A stretch of 47,616 nucleotides of DNA, taken from positions 1-47,616 of the forward strand of contig CAYMJV010000013.1 in assembly GCA_964390545.1 (NCBI GenBank), given 5' to 3'. Shown here piece by piece: positions 7,696 through 16,617 of the stretch. Both the position numbers and the translations under genes were made by a program. The notes beneath the pieces were generated by a model. It was given only the letters and a program-made list of their open reading frames with translations. It ran no database searches and was not told the origin of the DNA. The stretch is from CAYMJV01 sp964390545. GTDB taxonomy: Bacteria > Desulfobacterota > BSN033 > UBA1163. Numbering within the stretch: the first letter of the stretch is position 1; each line of letters begins with the position of its first letter.

Positions 7696-7998
7696 ATGGC
7701 AGCTACGAAAAAGGTTCTGACCAAAGGACAAATCGTTACACATTTCGCCGAGAAGTTTGAGATCTCAAAAAAGATTGCAGCATCCATGATCGATGAGATG
7801 GCCGCACTGGCGATTGCCGAAACCAAGAAGAGAGGGGCCTTTGTTCTCCCAGGCATTGGCAAGGCCGTTCTCGCTAAAAGGAAGGCCCGCAAGGGTCGGA
7901 ATCCAGCAACTGGCGAAGAAATCAAGATTCCGGCAAAGACTGTCGTAAAGATTAGACCAGCCAAAGCATTCAAAGAAGCGATTGTCCCACCGAAATAA
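7696..7998 (+). CDS. HU/IHF-family DNA-binding protein
   Basis: 100 aa. The N-terminal helices (LTKGQIVTHFAEKF, then SMIDEMAALAIAETKK) and the beta arm GRNPATGEEIKIPAKTVVKIRPAKAFKEAI are diagnostic of the HU/IHF superfamily. The R-N-P-x-T-G-E-E-I arm carries the Pro that intercalates into the DNA minor groove. The central segment (VLPGIGKAVLAKRKARKGR) is longer and more basic than in E. coli HU, as seen in several deltaproteobacterial HU variants. Start chosen at the ATG with GAGGAGG 8 nt upstream. Monocistronic: promoter at 7624 and a hairpin at 8017. It compacts DNA and assists recombination and regulation. Confidence 0.92.
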   Translation: MAATKKVLTKGQIVTHFAEKFEISKKIAASMIDEMAALAIAETKKRGAFVLPGIGKAVLAKRKARKGRNPATGEEIKIPAKTVVKIRPAKAFKEAIVPPK

Positions 7999-8016
7999 GG
8001 AATGAGATGCGAAGAG

Positions 8017-8060
8017 AAGCAAGGGTAGACTCTTTTGTTCTGCCTGCTCTTGCTTTCTTC
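8017..8060 (+). terminator. Terminator after HU-family gene
   Basis: 12-bp stem with two G-U pairs (8017-8028 with 8044-8055), followed by a short T-rich run. It lies about 20 nt past the HU stop codon. Confidence 0.55.
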
Positions 8061-8219
8061 ATTTGCTTGATCACAAAGATTTAGGACTGCCCAGCATCTT
8101 TACCCATCAATCTTGTTTGTCTTAGTACGGATCAATTCACTCTGGCAAATCCTTTGATCTGGACAGGATTGACAATACTGACAGAGTTCTTAGTTGAAAT
8201 TTAAGGAGTGGCTCCTAAA

Positions 8220-9062
8220 ATGCACCCCAAAAAAGGATACACAAAGGTTTTCTTATGTGGTCTGGCCTTCGTTATTTCCATTTTTTCCCCCTTTCTTTCA
8301 ACCACTTTCTCCCAAACGATTAATTCTCGATCAGCGATTGTAATGGACATGTCGACAGAAAAACTTCTATATGCAAAAAACCCTGAGCGTCGGCTTCCTC
8401 CAGCAAGTACTGCAAAACTAATGACAGCGATAGTAGCCATGGAGAAAGCGGACCTTTCCGATGTTGTAACAATCAGCAAAAATGCTTCCCAGGTTCGCCC
8501 TTCGAAAGTGGGTTTTGAAAAAGGGGATAAGGTAACTGTGGAGAAACTTCTTTATGCGGCCCTCATAACATCTGCAAACGATGCTGCCGTTGCTCTCGCA
8601 GAAGCTGTGGCCGGTTCTGAAAAGCACTTTGTCCATCTTATGAACCAAAAAGCCACTTCTATCGGAGCAAAGGATACGAAATTCATCAACTCGACTGGCC
8701 TCCCCGGTGCTCAGCAATATACCACAGCTTTAGATTTATCGAGAATAATGAGATGTGCATTAGGCTATCCCAAGATAAAAGAGATAATTGGAACACCTAC
8801 TGCAGAACTCTTGACAGGAAAAGGGAAAATCTTGTTTCTAAAAAATACGGACGAGCTTTTATGGTCGGATGAAAATCTTATAGGAGGAAAGACGGGATAC
8901 ACCTTCAGGGGTGGACATTGTTTCGTATGCGCTGCTGAACGTGAGAATGAAGAAATTATTATTGTTCTTCTTGGAAGTCCGAGCCGGCGGCATCTTTGGA
9001 AAGAGACAGAGATACTTATTGATAAAGGGTTCCAGATCATAGAGGATAAAAAGAGCCTGTAA
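8220..9062 (+). CDS. D-alanyl-D-alanine carboxypeptidase (PBP5/6, S11 family)
   Basis: 280 aa from the ATG at 8220; AAGGAG lies 11 nt upstream, and the in-frame GTG at 8208 overlaps that site. A signal peptide (about residues 8-31) directs it to the periplasm. All three penicillin-binding motifs are present: STAK (Ser63, Lys66), SAN (118-120) and KTG (224-226). It removes the terminal D-Ala from peptidoglycan stem peptides. It is shorter than E. coli PBP5 and ends near residue 280, so it lacks the C-terminal domain and membrane-anchoring helix of DacA. The ribosome-binding site sits in a small AGGAG/CTCCT hairpin. Confidence 0.92.
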   Translation: MHPKKGYTKVFLCGLAFVISIFSPFLSTTFSQTINSRSAIVMDMSTEKLLYAKNPERRLPPASTAKLMTAIVAMEKADLSDVVTISKNASQVRPSKVGFEKGDKVTVEKLLYAALITSANDAAVALAEAVAGSEKHFVHLMNQKATSIGAKDTKFINSTGLPGAQQYTTALDLSRIMRCALGYPKIKEIIGTPTAELLTGKGKILFLKNTDELLWSDENLIGGKTGYTFRGGHCFVCAAERENEEIIIVLLGSPSRRHLWKETEILIDKGFQIIEDKKSL

Positions 9063-9181
9063 TAGATTGAACCAGAAACATTTAATTCAAAGTAAAGACT
9101 TTCAATCTGTAAACTTTTGTTAAAAATTAGGCAAGAACACGCTCAGCACTCGGAGGTCTATGCTGGCAGAGGGAGGTAGAG

Positions 9182-9442
9182 TTGGCTGAAGGAGAAATGC
9201 CGACTAACGCCAAAGGGACTCAAGGAGCGGGTAAGGCGTTAATGAATGCCTTGGGCCTTATCTCCTTTCTGTTTGGTTCTCTGATTCTTTTGGCAATAGT
9301 GTTTGGAATGATAGGGAGTATATTCATGTCAACAAAGCGCTTATTTCAGCTCAAGCGAGTTAAAGGGGATAAAGAGGAGTTTTGGGAGATGGGGAGAGCG
9401 GTGGATCGGGGGATGAAAAGGGAGAAAAACGGATTGAGTTGA
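9182..9442 (+). CDS. Small membrane protein, hypothetical
   Basis: 86 aa, not recognised. The TTG at 9182 is supported by GGGAGG 5 nt upstream; the later ATG at 9197 has poor spacing. One strong membrane segment (about residues 24-50, LISFLFGSLILLAIVFGMIG) is followed by a basic tail with a GDKEEFWEMGRAVDRGMKR stretch. Its stop overlaps the start of a 44-codon lipoprotein (TGATG), so the two are translationally coupled. Confidence 0.6.
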   Translation: MAEGEMPTNAKGTQGAGKALMNALGLISFLFGSLILLAIVFGMIGSIFMSTKRLFQLKRVKGDKEEFWEMGRAVDRGMKREKNGLS

Positions 9443-9576
9443 TGAACATAGGATATGTCATTTTATCTATCTGCATTCTTATCTTATTTGCCTGTGCACC
9501 CACCAAAGTAGAAAATCGGGATTATCAGAGCCACGGGGGGGAGTGGGACAGAAGAGGCAAGAAATGGAAGAGATAA
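9442..9576 (+). CDS. Very small lipoprotein
   Basis: 44 aa: MNIGYVILSICILILFAC followed by a short hydrophilic tail with DYQSHGGEWDRRGKKWKR. The LFAC lipobox places the lipidated Cys at residue 18. The ATG overlaps the stop of the preceding small membrane protein gene. No family recognised; the pairing suggests a two-component small envelope module. Confidence 0.55.
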   Translation: MNIGYVILSICILILFACAPTKVENRDYQSHGGEWDRRGKKWKR

Positions 9577-9909
9577 TCCCAAAAAGGAATAAGAGAATGT
9601 CAAAACATTAGGGAAGAAGGAAAAGGAAGGATAACTTCCGCAACAAATCCAACCTGCCAGCAGTGGTACTCAATTTCCTCTCTACGGCTGCGTTTCTCTT
9701 TATTGACAAAAATTTGAATGATGTTTCCTCCCTGAAGAAAGGTCCGTGATCAGGCATCGGACTTCGTCATGAATTGTGGTGTTCAAGCTTTTGGACCCCT
9801 GTCTCCCCGAAAAGCCCACCGAGGTGGTACCGTCCGCCATTGCCTGTCCATCAAGGGACACGACCATGTTGACCGTATGGCTGAGGCGGACACCTCACCA
9901 TGCTTTCTA

Positions 9910-10020
9910 TCAAGGGGTCTTTCTCGGTTGCTTCGCTAGCTTCTCTTTTGACTTTTGTTCCTGTTTGTTTATCTTCTGTTTCCGACCCTTGTCCTTGTCC
10001 TTCTTGCCTTTGTCTCCCAT
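9910..10020 (-). CDS. Lys-rich 36-aa small protein
   Basis: From the ATG at 10020 the minus strand encodes a 36-residue protein starting MGDKGKKDKDKGRKQK and ending KQPRKTP, about 40% Lys plus Arg and without hydrophobic core. A textbook ribosome-binding site AAAGGAGGT lies 5 nt before the start. Similar tiny Lys-rich proteins beginning with MGDKGK are known to me from other deltaproteobacterial genomes, though their role is not established; nucleic-acid binding is a guess. It is easily missed because it is so short. The flanking region 9577-9909 shows no gene I can support. Confidence 0.6.
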   Translation of the reverse strand: MGDKGKKDKDKGRKQKINKQEQKSKEKLAKQPRKTP

Positions 10021-10131
10021 TGCGTACCTCCTTTTCCTGTTGGCCCTCATCTTCTCGCCGCGAGGGTGCCACTGCGTCGTCAGTTCTGTCTTTGCGTACT
10101 TTCATTGTCCTGCGACGGCTGGAATGAATGG

Positions 10132-10437
10132 TTAGGCACAATGTTCACTAAAGATGATTTCCTCTTTCTTGGACCGAGGCATCGCTTTTATCTGTGCTTC
10201 TCGAATAAGAGCTTTGGAATGCGTCAAGCCTTCTTGTTGATATAACAGCTTGACGGGCAGGCGAGTTCGGGTGTAGGTTGCCCCCCGACCCTCACTATGT
10301 TGCTTGACCCGAGCCCGCACATCTTTTGCTATCCCCGTGTAGAGCGACCCATCCCCGCAGCGGAGGATATAGACTGTCCAATCCTTTCGTCCCCTTCTCT
10401 TCATCCCTTGGATCATTCTTAGGTATTTAGTCTCCAC
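10132..10437 (-). CDS. GIY-YIG endonuclease-domain protein (UPF0213/YhbQ type)
   Basis: 101 aa. The core motif is VYILRCGDGSLYTGIA (the GIY-YIG pair is VYI...YTG), followed by the Arg of DVRARVKQHSEGRGATYTRTR, LPVKLLYQQEG and the conserved Glu of LIREAQIKAMPRSKK. Order and length fit the stand-alone YhbQ-type family, small nucleases implicated in DNA repair/processing. The nominal start is the GTG at 10437; the ATG at 10404 (MKRRGRKDW) is an equally plausible start. Confidence 0.87.
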   Translation of the reverse strand: METKYLRMIQGMKRRGRKDWTVYILRCGDGSLYTGIAKDVRARVKQHSEGRGATYTRTRLPVKLLYQQEGLTHSKALIREAQIKAMPRSKKEEIIFSEHCA

Positions 10438-10635
10438 ATTAATTCTCTATAGATTAGAAATTCATTACAGACGATTTTGAGGATTGGAAGTTACCAATCA
10501 TCAATTGCGGTTTGTAATATACACCCTTTTTAACATTTTTGGAAGCGCGGATTTCTCAGGAAGAAGTTTTGAATGAACCGGGTTGTAGGTTGGTTTGTGA
10601 GACCAACAAAGTTTCTCAGAATGATCGGGTAAAAC

Positions 10636-11523
10636 TCACGTGCGAAGGCTGCGGTGAACACCCCAGAGGATCAGGGCACCCCCCAGGAGTTGCTGAATGT
10701 AGATCTTTTCTCCCATTAACGAATAGTTGAAAAGGACGGCGCATATCGGTATGAAATAGAGATAGATCAGAGCCCTCGTGACCCCGATTCGGTCGATCCC
10801 TGCATACCAGAAAGTATGCCCTACAACCCCTGAAATAAAAATAGCGTATCCAAGAGACCCCCAGGCTTCCACTCCAATCTGACCCCACGCAACAGATTGT
10901 GGCAAAAGGAGAGCCGCCAGCCAGAGGGCCAATGAACCGATGATCATACAGTAACCCATCAGTCGCAACGGCGAGTAAATTTTCAAAAGTGGCTTTGACC
11001 AGGCGGAAAAAAAGATGGCTGCACATAGGCCCGCCACCAAGGTTAGCAAATCACCGGGCAAGGTATCTAAGGAGAAATGGAGTCTTACGCTTGGCTTTAA
11101 GATAACCAGAATCACGCCACCGAGAGCCAGGATCATTCCGAGATACTGTCTTTTCCCTACAGACTCCTTCTTGATCAGGTCCATATAAAGAGTCCCTAAG
11201 AGGGGCTGGGTTGAGAGAATGAGTGCGGAGTTACTGGCAGAAGTCAAATTAAGCCCAAGGGACCATAAAATTTGATATAATCCCAGACCCATTCCTCCCA
11301 CTGCAGCAACCATCCCTAGATCTTCTTTTCGAATAGAGATGGATCTCTCTCTCCAAAAAGTTAGTAGGAATATGACGATGCCAGAAACGGTAAATCGTAT
11401 CGCTGCAAAAAGAACGGGGGGAATATCCTGGTAGGCTGATTTAACAAGGCCAAAGTTGATTCCCCACGTTAGGACAACAATTCCAATAAAAAAATGACCA
11501 ACTTGATGTTTTCCGTTTTGCAT
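10636..11523 (-). CDS. EamA/DMT-family membrane transporter
   Basis: 295 aa, hydrophobic, with about ten membrane segments arranged as two repeated EamA halves: the first starts VLTWGINFGLVKSAYQDIPP, the second near LCAAIFFSAWSKPLL. The motif after helix 1 (W-G-x-N-F...P..FAAIRF) is typical of drug/metabolite exporters. The substrate cannot be predicted. A second EamA gene sits at 38067. Monocistronic on the minus strand; a terminator-like hairpin lies just upstream. Confidence 0.88.
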   Translation of the reverse strand: MQNGKHQVGHFFIGIVVLTWGINFGLVKSAYQDIPPVLFAAIRFTVSGIVIFLLTFWRERSISIRKEDLGMVAAVGGMGLGLYQILWSLGLNLTSASNSALILSTQPLLGTLYMDLIKKESVGKRQYLGMILALGGVILVILKPSVRLHFSLDTLPGDLLTLVAGLCAAIFFSAWSKPLLKIYSPLRLMGYCMIIGSLALWLAALLLPQSVAWGQIGVEAWGSLGYAIFISGVVGHTFWYAGIDRIGVTRALIYLYFIPICAVLFNYSLMGEKIYIQQLLGGALILWGVHRSLRT

Positions 11524-11534
11524 TCAACTTTCCA

Positions 11535-11566
11535 TATAAAAAGAAGGATCTGGGTTAGCCGGATCC
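11535..11566 (-). terminator. Minus-strand terminator hairpin
   Basis: GGATCTGG / CCGGATCC stem (11546-11553, 11559-11566; one G-U pair). On the minus strand it is followed by TTCTTTTTATA. It could end leftward transcription coming from the spermidine-synthase-like gene about 350 bp upstream. Confidence 0.5.
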
Positions 11567-11668
11567 CTCCATTATTAGCAAATAGGATTAGGTTTGCTTT
11601 CTCCAATAACCCATTCGACTCCCCGGTCTGAAGAGACTGTGTCATATTGGGGGGGAAATGCCATGCTT

Positions 11669-11809
11669 GTCATTCTGAACCCTTCGCCATTTGTCACCCT
11701 GAGCGAAGCGAAGGGTCTCGTTGGTAGGCTCAGGATAAACTCCGTGAAGAATCCCATAGAATCAATAGGTTGGAAAACAGAGATTCTTCGGCTAATGCCT
11801 CAGAATGAC
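11669..11809. repeat. Intergenic inverted repeat with GTCATTCTGA ends
   Basis: Ends GTCATTCTGA (11669-11678) and TCAGAATGAC (11800-11809) are perfect inverted complements. The interior holds the repeat CCTGAGCGAAGCGAAGGGTC and an AGATTCTTCGG segment. A shorter relative lies at 18313-18378. It fills most of the 391-bp gap between the EamA and spermidine-synthase-like genes; no gene is seen there. Confidence 0.6.
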
Positions 11810-11914
11810 ATTACGACACAGTCTCGAGGCCCGGGGTATGCTCAGGGTTGATACTGAGCGGCGCTTCTTACCCCGATTTAAAAATCGGGGTTTGGCGCCG
11901 TCGAACGTATCAAG

Positions 11915-14005
11915 TTAAACAGCCCCTCTTTTCATTTTCTCAATCAGAGGGGCAAGGATATTGATGTAATCATCCGTCCAAGGGTTAACCCTTGAAAGAC
12001 CGTCTTTCTCGCTGAACAGCCTCCACCCGCGGTCCATCAGCGGCCGCAGCCTCATTGGGTTTCTAGCTACGGCAACACAATTAGCAGTGTTTTCATACTT
12101 TTTTAATCTTTCCCTACCAACGATAGGGTTCATGGCGCCAAAGAGGTTGAGAGCTCGAGAGGTGGATTTGATCACAGAGCGCAAGTTATAAAAGTCATTT
12201 GAAATATGGAATAGGATGATCCCATTCTCAGCCAATCGATTGAGATATACTTCCATGGCTTCTTTGGTCAATAAATGAATGGGTATTCCAGAACCGGTAA
12301 AAGCATCGATGGTGATGATATCATACTTCGATCCGTCCTTCAGCGTATCATTCATCGAGAGACGGCCATCCCCTGTAATGACTTTTACCTCCCCTTTGCA
12401 TTCACTGAGATAGGTAAACCATCTCTTTGCAATTTCATAATTATCCGGATCGATCTCATAAAAAGTGACCGCATCCCCTTGATCGGCATAGGCACAGATC
12501 ACACCCGCACCGAGGCCAATCACAGCAGTTCGAAAGGGCCTTGGGGCTGTGTCATAAACATCCGCGAATCCGCCACCCTGATAATAATACGAGATTGGCA
12601 TCCTTTGGGTGGACGGATCAAGCATTTGGGCTCCGTGCAGCGTTTTCCCGTGCACGAGCTTTCTCGTGTCTTCGAACTTTTTGTCAAAAGATAGATCATC
12701 TACAATTCGATAGATTCCATAGAAGTTGCGGTGCCGAAACCTGACGGTCTCATGAAATAGGTGTAACGTCCCCATCCCTAACAAAGTGATGATGATTCCC
12801 ACAAGAGCCACTCGTCCAATCATTTTGAAAAGGGATGCTTTTCTCCAAAATCTCTCAAAGGATGGGTCCCGCAGATACCAAAAGAAAACTCCGAGGAGGA
12901 AAAGTAAAATCAGGTATTCCAGATATCCGTTAAATATAAGCGGGGCAATGAGGCTCACGGAAACACCCCCCAGGAACCCACCCAGGGCTATGGTGAGATA
13001 GAAGTTCGTAAGCCATCTGACAGGCGGACGATGTTCATAGAGTTTTCCATGAGCCAAGATACAGATGACGAAAAAGGTGGCGAGGCAAGCAAAAATAGTG
13101 ACGAAATTATCAGGTCCGACAAAGTAGAAGGCGGCTGCGATGAGAAGAATTTCTGGCCAAAGTATTGTGAGCAGCTCTGGAATCTTTGCGCCGGTTCTGA
13201 AGGTCACGATAAAACTGGCGAGATAGGATGCAAGGGGTAGAATCCAGATCATGGGAAAAGATCCAATTTCCATGGAAATAAAGCTCGTCACCGTAAGAAG
13301 GAGCGCAGACGGAAGGGCGCTTATGATTAGCCATATCCCATAGGTCGAACGAAGAGGGGTCTTGTCTACCGCTACTTTGGGTCCTTCCACAGATGACGTC
13401 AGCTCCTTTTTTTGACCCGATCTCAGTACATAGAAGGTCATGGACATGAGGATCATAACAACGATATAACACGATGCCCAAACGAAACTTTGCATTCGAA
13501 CACCCATGAAAGGTTCGAATAGGAATGGGTAGCTAAACAGGCCGATGAGTGAGCCGGCATTGGAGGCAGCATAGAGGGGATAGGGTTCAACCGTTTGCCC
13601 CAAATAAGATCGAGCCATCCATGATTGAACAACTACCGCTGTCGTCGAAAGGACCGTAAAAGGTAGTGCAAAATGACTCAGAAGGAGGATGAGGAGAGAA
13701 GGGATAGAGGATTGGGAGTTTAGTTCGGTGCCGATGCGAAATGGCAGATTGATGAATGGCAGGACCAATAAACATAAATGCCAAAATCCTATTCTCGGAG
13801 CAATAAAATGGGCATAGAGATATCCTAACAAGAGCATCCCCTGAAAAAACATGAGGCAGATGAGCCATACGTGAACGGCCCCACCCCAAACGGGTAACAG
13901 AAGCCGACCGATGAGCGGTTCGGAGACAAATAGGAGAAAGGCGCCTAAAAAGACTGCCGCCGTAAGAATAGACCTATGAGTGGTTTCTGAGATTTGTTTC
14001 GCCAT
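11915..14005 (-). CDS. Membrane-fused spermidine-synthase-like protein
   Basis: 696 aa. Residues about 10-410 form roughly 11-12 membrane segments (starting AAVFLGAFLLFVSEPLIGR). The soluble C-terminal domain is a spermidine-synthase/SAM-type Rossmann fold: AVIGLGAGVICAYA (glycine motif), FYEIDPDNYEIAK (Glu-Ile-Asp for the cofactor ribose), ITGDGRLSM and YDIITIDAFTGSGIP. This fused architecture is widespread and often annotated as 'fused MFS/spermidine synthase'. The catalytic Asp area is IDAFTG instead of the standard D-S-S/T-D, so genuine polyamine synthesis is doubtful; the natural reaction is not known. No co-transcribed partner apart from the SAP-like gene upstream. Confidence 0.83.
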   Translation of the reverse strand: MAKQISETTHRSILTAAVFLGAFLLFVSEPLIGRLLLPVWGGAVHVWLICLMFFQGMLLLGYLYAHFIAPRIGFWHLCLLVLPFINLPFRIGTELNSQSSIPSLLILLLSHFALPFTVLSTTAVVVQSWMARSYLGQTVEPYPLYAASNAGSLIGLFSYPFLFEPFMGVRMQSFVWASCYIVVMILMSMTFYVLRSGQKKELTSSVEGPKVAVDKTPLRSTYGIWLIISALPSALLLTVTSFISMEIGSFPMIWILPLASYLASFIVTFRTGAKIPELLTILWPEILLIAAAFYFVGPDNFVTIFACLATFFVICILAHGKLYEHRPPVRWLTNFYLTIALGGFLGGVSVSLIAPLIFNGYLEYLILLFLLGVFFWYLRDPSFERFWRKASLFKMIGRVALVGIIITLLGMGTLHLFHETVRFRHRNFYGIYRIVDDLSFDKKFEDTRKLVHGKTLHGAQMLDPSTQRMPISYYYQGGGFADVYDTAPRPFRTAVIGLGAGVICAYADQGDAVTFYEIDPDNYEIAKRWFTYLSECKGEVKVITGDGRLSMNDTLKDGSKYDIITIDAFTGSGIPIHLLTKEAMEVYLNRLAENGIILFHISNDFYNLRSVIKSTSRALNLFGAMNPIVGRERLKKYENTANCVAVARNPMRLRPLMDRGWRLFSEKDGLSRVNPWTDDYINILAPLIEKMKRGAV

Positions 14006-14150
14006 CCTCTCTTACTTCAACGAACCGATAGAGATTTGTTCCCGCCACCCCAGATTTGCATGATTGGGACGTGGCTTTTCATCACGAGGAATTTGCTTGG
14101 AACTTGGTCTGTCTCCCACGGGCAGGAATCGAGCAATTGGGATTTTACTG

Positions 14151-14345
14151 TCATCGATCGGCAGGCTTGAGACAGTCTTCCTTGAAGCAACAATGGAATT
14201 GATCACAATAATCCGTAGCGGTTCCGAAGCAGTCAAAATTTCCTTCGGCCCGCTGAATCATCTGGATCAATTCCATTTTCGATAGCCCGAAGGTATTTTT
14301 CAAACCCAGAGCTTTTGCCTTAGCTCTCACCTCTTGCATTTTCAT
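14151..14345 (-). CDS. SAP-like small protein with conserved Cys
   Basis: 64 aa. The N-terminal half (MKMQEVRAKAKALGLKN...LSKMELIQMIQRAEGNFDCFGTA) resembles the SAP/Rho-N-like helix-extended-loop-helix that binds nucleic acid. The C-terminal half carries four Cys (C39, C47, C52, C58; pattern C-x7-C-x4-C-x5-C), which might bind metal. Short proteins with this layout occur in many anaerobic deltaproteobacteria and methanogens as 'SAP domain-containing', but their role is unknown. Good ATG, monocistronic, 145 bp upstream of the spermidine-synthase-like gene. Confidence 0.68.
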   Translation of the reverse strand: MKMQEVRAKAKALGLKNTFGLSKMELIQMIQRAEGNFDCFGTATDYCDQFHCCFKEDCLKPADR

Positions 14346-14454
14346 TTCGAACCCCTCATCCTATCGCCTCTTCAAATTGGCTACTAAGAAAAAACCCAGT
14401 CATGTTACTTTATCTCTTACATTCTTTTACGAATCCAGTTGTTTGTCAAGGTGA

Positions 14455-14489
14455 TTTTGAGGGTTTCTGAAAAAGTCCAGAAATCTCTG
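14455..14489. repeat. 35-bp hairpin repeat, copy 1
   Basis: TTTCTG...CAGAAA palindromic element. It also occurs at 26735-26765 and, inverted, at 45421-45457. The rest of the gap from 14346 to 14741 holds an inverted repeat of CCTGCCTGCC/GGTAGGCAGG type (about 14500-14550) and the AOR promoter region. Confidence 0.55.
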
Positions 14490-14725
14490 ATGATACCCCT
14501 GCCTGCCCTGTACCAGCACGGTTCAGGGCCTGCCGGTAGGCAGGGACTTTCCTGAATTTTCGATGAATTCCTTATCTGGGGGATCGGTCCCTAATCCGTG
14601 TCATCGGAGATTTCTCGAGTTTTCCGCAAATCTCTTTTCATCTAATATTCAAGCTTTGGATTTTATTTGACATTTGAGCATTGGCATTTGACACTATATA
14701 GAAAGTTTTTTGAAAACAATTCTGT

Positions 14726-14731
14726 TATAAT
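14726..14731 (+). promoter_or_regulatory. -10 box (TATAAT) just upstream of AOR start
   Basis: A consensus TATAAT ends 10 nt before the AOR ATG and there is no ribosome-binding site, so a transcript would carry at most 3-4 leader nucleotides. No good -35 is visible at 17 bp. Confidence 0.4.
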
Positions 14732-14741
14732 TGGTCCCGTT

Positions 14742-16607
14742 ATGGTCCTGGAAAGAAAAGTTGCTTTCATTAATCTTACCGATGATTCGATCGAAATCAA
14801 GCCTGTCCCTTTAGACCTTCGAAAAAAATTATTGGGAGGAAGAGGGATCAACATGCATTTCCTCTCTCAATCCTACACCCCCCAACTCGATCCTTTCTCT
14901 CCCGACAACCCCCTCATCTTTGGAGCCGGACTCCTTACCGGAACGCTTGGATTCGGTTCCCGGATGAATATCACCTCGAAATCACCTGAATCAGGCCATC
15001 TGGGAGATGCAAATGTGGGCGGCGATTTCGGGGCTGAATGGGTCAAGTCGGGCATGAGTCACTTAGTCATCAAAGGGAAAAGCAAATGCGCTATTTACCT
15101 TTTGATTAAAAATGGGAAGGTGGAGATTCGAGACGCCCAGAAATTAAAAGGGCTCGATACGGTTGAGACGCAGAAAAGGATTCGTCAAGAGCTGGGAGAC
15201 GAGAGGAGCCAGGTGGCTTGTATCGGCTTGGCTGGAGAGAATCGAGTTCGCTTTGCGGGGATCCGCACTGGCTTGAAAAATTCAGCAGGGAGGACAGGGC
15301 TGGGGGCGGTCATGGGCTCCAAGAACCTGAAAGCCGTAGCCGTACGGGGATCTCTGGATATCACCATCTCGGATCCAGTAAATTATCAGAAATATTACCT
15401 CAAGCAGATAAAAACCCTGATGGAGACAAAATGGGTTCAGGCCCTCGGAAGGTACGGCACCCCCCTGCTCTTCCAATATGCTAATGCGATGGGGTTTTTG
15501 AGCGTCCGGAACAACCAATACACAACCGTGGGGGATCAAGGCGATACCTTGGAAGCCGAGGCCTTAGAGCCCTTTTCCACTGGGATGCTCTCCTGTTTCG
15601 GTTGCCCTGCCCACTGCCGCCATCGCTTCTCCATTGAAGAAGGGAAATATAGGGGGACAAAGGGCGAAGGTCCTGAATACGCCTCCATCGGCTCCCTGGG
15701 AACGAAGCTGGGAAATCTCGACCTACAAAATATCATCTATGCGACAGAACTTTGTAATCGCTATGGTCTCGACACCATTTCGACCGGATCTTACATGGCC
15801 TGGGCCATGGAGCTCTACCAGCGGGGAATCATCGATCAGGAAATAACAGAAATCCCTCTCAATTGGGGGGATGGAGAGGTGATCCTCGAACTCCTTCATC
15901 GAATTGCCCGGAGAAAGGGTTTTGGAAATATTCTGGCCGAAGGTCCTCATGCAGGAGAGGTATTTGGAGAGGCCTCAAAGGATTACCTTCTCAATATTAA
16001 GGATTTTCCCATCGAGATGACAGATGAAAGGCTTCCGAAAAGCTTTGCCTTGGGGATGGCCACCTCTTCCCGCGGGGCGTGTCACATGAGAAGCCGTCCT
16101 TCCCTCGACGTCCTCGGCCTTCCTGAGGATGTACTAAGAAAAATTTATGGGGGGCCTGTCAGCAGTCAATTTTCCAACTATTCAGGAAAAGGAAGAATGG
16201 TCTGGTGGCATGAGCTTCTAAACGCGGTCTGTGACTCCCTTGGTTTCTGCCGTTTCCTCACCGTCTTCTCAAGCCCTCACGCGCCTCAATATAGGCAGTT
16301 TTCTAAATTGATTGCTCTTTCCACTGGCCTGGTCTTGACTCCTAAAGAGTTGAGGACCATTGGAGAGAGGATTTATACCCTTGAAAGAACGATGCTGGTC
16401 AAAGACGGGATGACCAGAAAAGAGGATACCCTTCCAAAACGATACTTCGATGAACCCGTTGTTGAGGGCCCTGCTCAGGGAGAGGTCATCTTGCGTGAGG
16501 CCTTTGACAAAATGGTGGATGAATATTATCGGTTGCATGGTTGGGATGGGAATGGGGTTCCGAAGAAAGAAACAATAAGAAGACTTGGACTCGATGAGGG
16601 GAACTGA
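14742..16607 (+). CDS. Tungsten-containing aldehyde:ferredoxin oxidoreductase
   Basis: 621 aa from the ATG at 14742; the frame is open 25 codons upstream, but MVLERKVAFINL matches the normal family start. Conserved blocks are LGGRGIN (31-37), PLIFGAGLLTGT, SRMNITSKSPESG, GGDFGAEWVKSG and GRTGLGAVMGSKNLKAVAVRG. Cys285, Cys288 and Cys292 (CFGCPAHC) plus Cys503 (SLGFC) supply the four ligands of the [4Fe-4S] cluster beside the tungstopterin. It oxidises aldehydes to acids, or reduces acids, with ferredoxin. Length is normal. It is followed by a ferredoxin-type gene, a frequent electron-transfer partner in this group. Confidence 0.93.
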   Translation: MVLERKVAFINLTDDSIEIKPVPLDLRKKLLGGRGINMHFLSQSYTPQLDPFSPDNPLIFGAGLLTGTLGFGSRMNITSKSPESGHLGDANVGGDFGAEWVKSGMSHLVIKGKSKCAIYLLIKNGKVEIRDAQKLKGLDTVETQKRIRQELGDERSQVACIGLAGENRVRFAGIRTGLKNSAGRTGLGAVMGSKNLKAVAVRGSLDITISDPVNYQKYYLKQIKTLMETKWVQALGRYGTPLLFQYANAMGFLSVRNNQYTTVGDQGDTLEAEALEPFSTGMLSCFGCPAHCRHRFSIEEGKYRGTKGEGPEYASIGSLGTKLGNLDLQNIIYATELCNRYGLDTISTGSYMAWAMELYQRGIIDQEITEIPLNWGDGEVILELLHRIARRKGFGNILAEGPHAGEVFGEASKDYLLNIKDFPIEMTDERLPKSFALGMATSSRGACHMRSRPSLDVLGLPEDVLRKIYGGPVSSQFSNYSGKGRMVWWHELLNAVCDSLGFCRFLTVFSSPHAPQYRQFSKLIALSTGLVLTPKELRTIGERIYTLERTMLVKDGMTRKEDTLPKRYFDEPVVEGPAQGEVILREAFDKMVDEYYRLHGWDGNGVPKKETIRRLGLDEGN

Positions 16608-16617
16608 GCATTGAAAT

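Noticed and set aside
9577..9909. Possible minus-strand frame with VVSLDGQAMADG
   Set aside because: About 55 codons, weak start, no family; not enough support to call.
9776..10135. 119-aa plus-strand ORF with hydrophobic stretches
   Set aside because: Antisense to the Lys-rich gene; Ser/Phe/Leu/Cys bias is that of a reverse-complement shadow.
9851..10141. 96-aa minus-strand ORF rich in Arg/Gln
   Set aside because: Frame-shifted shadow of the 36-aa Lys-rich gene, which has the proper ribosome-binding site.
14012..14236. 74-aa minus-strand ORF overlapping the SAP-like gene
   Set aside because: Shares most of its length with a better gene in another frame.
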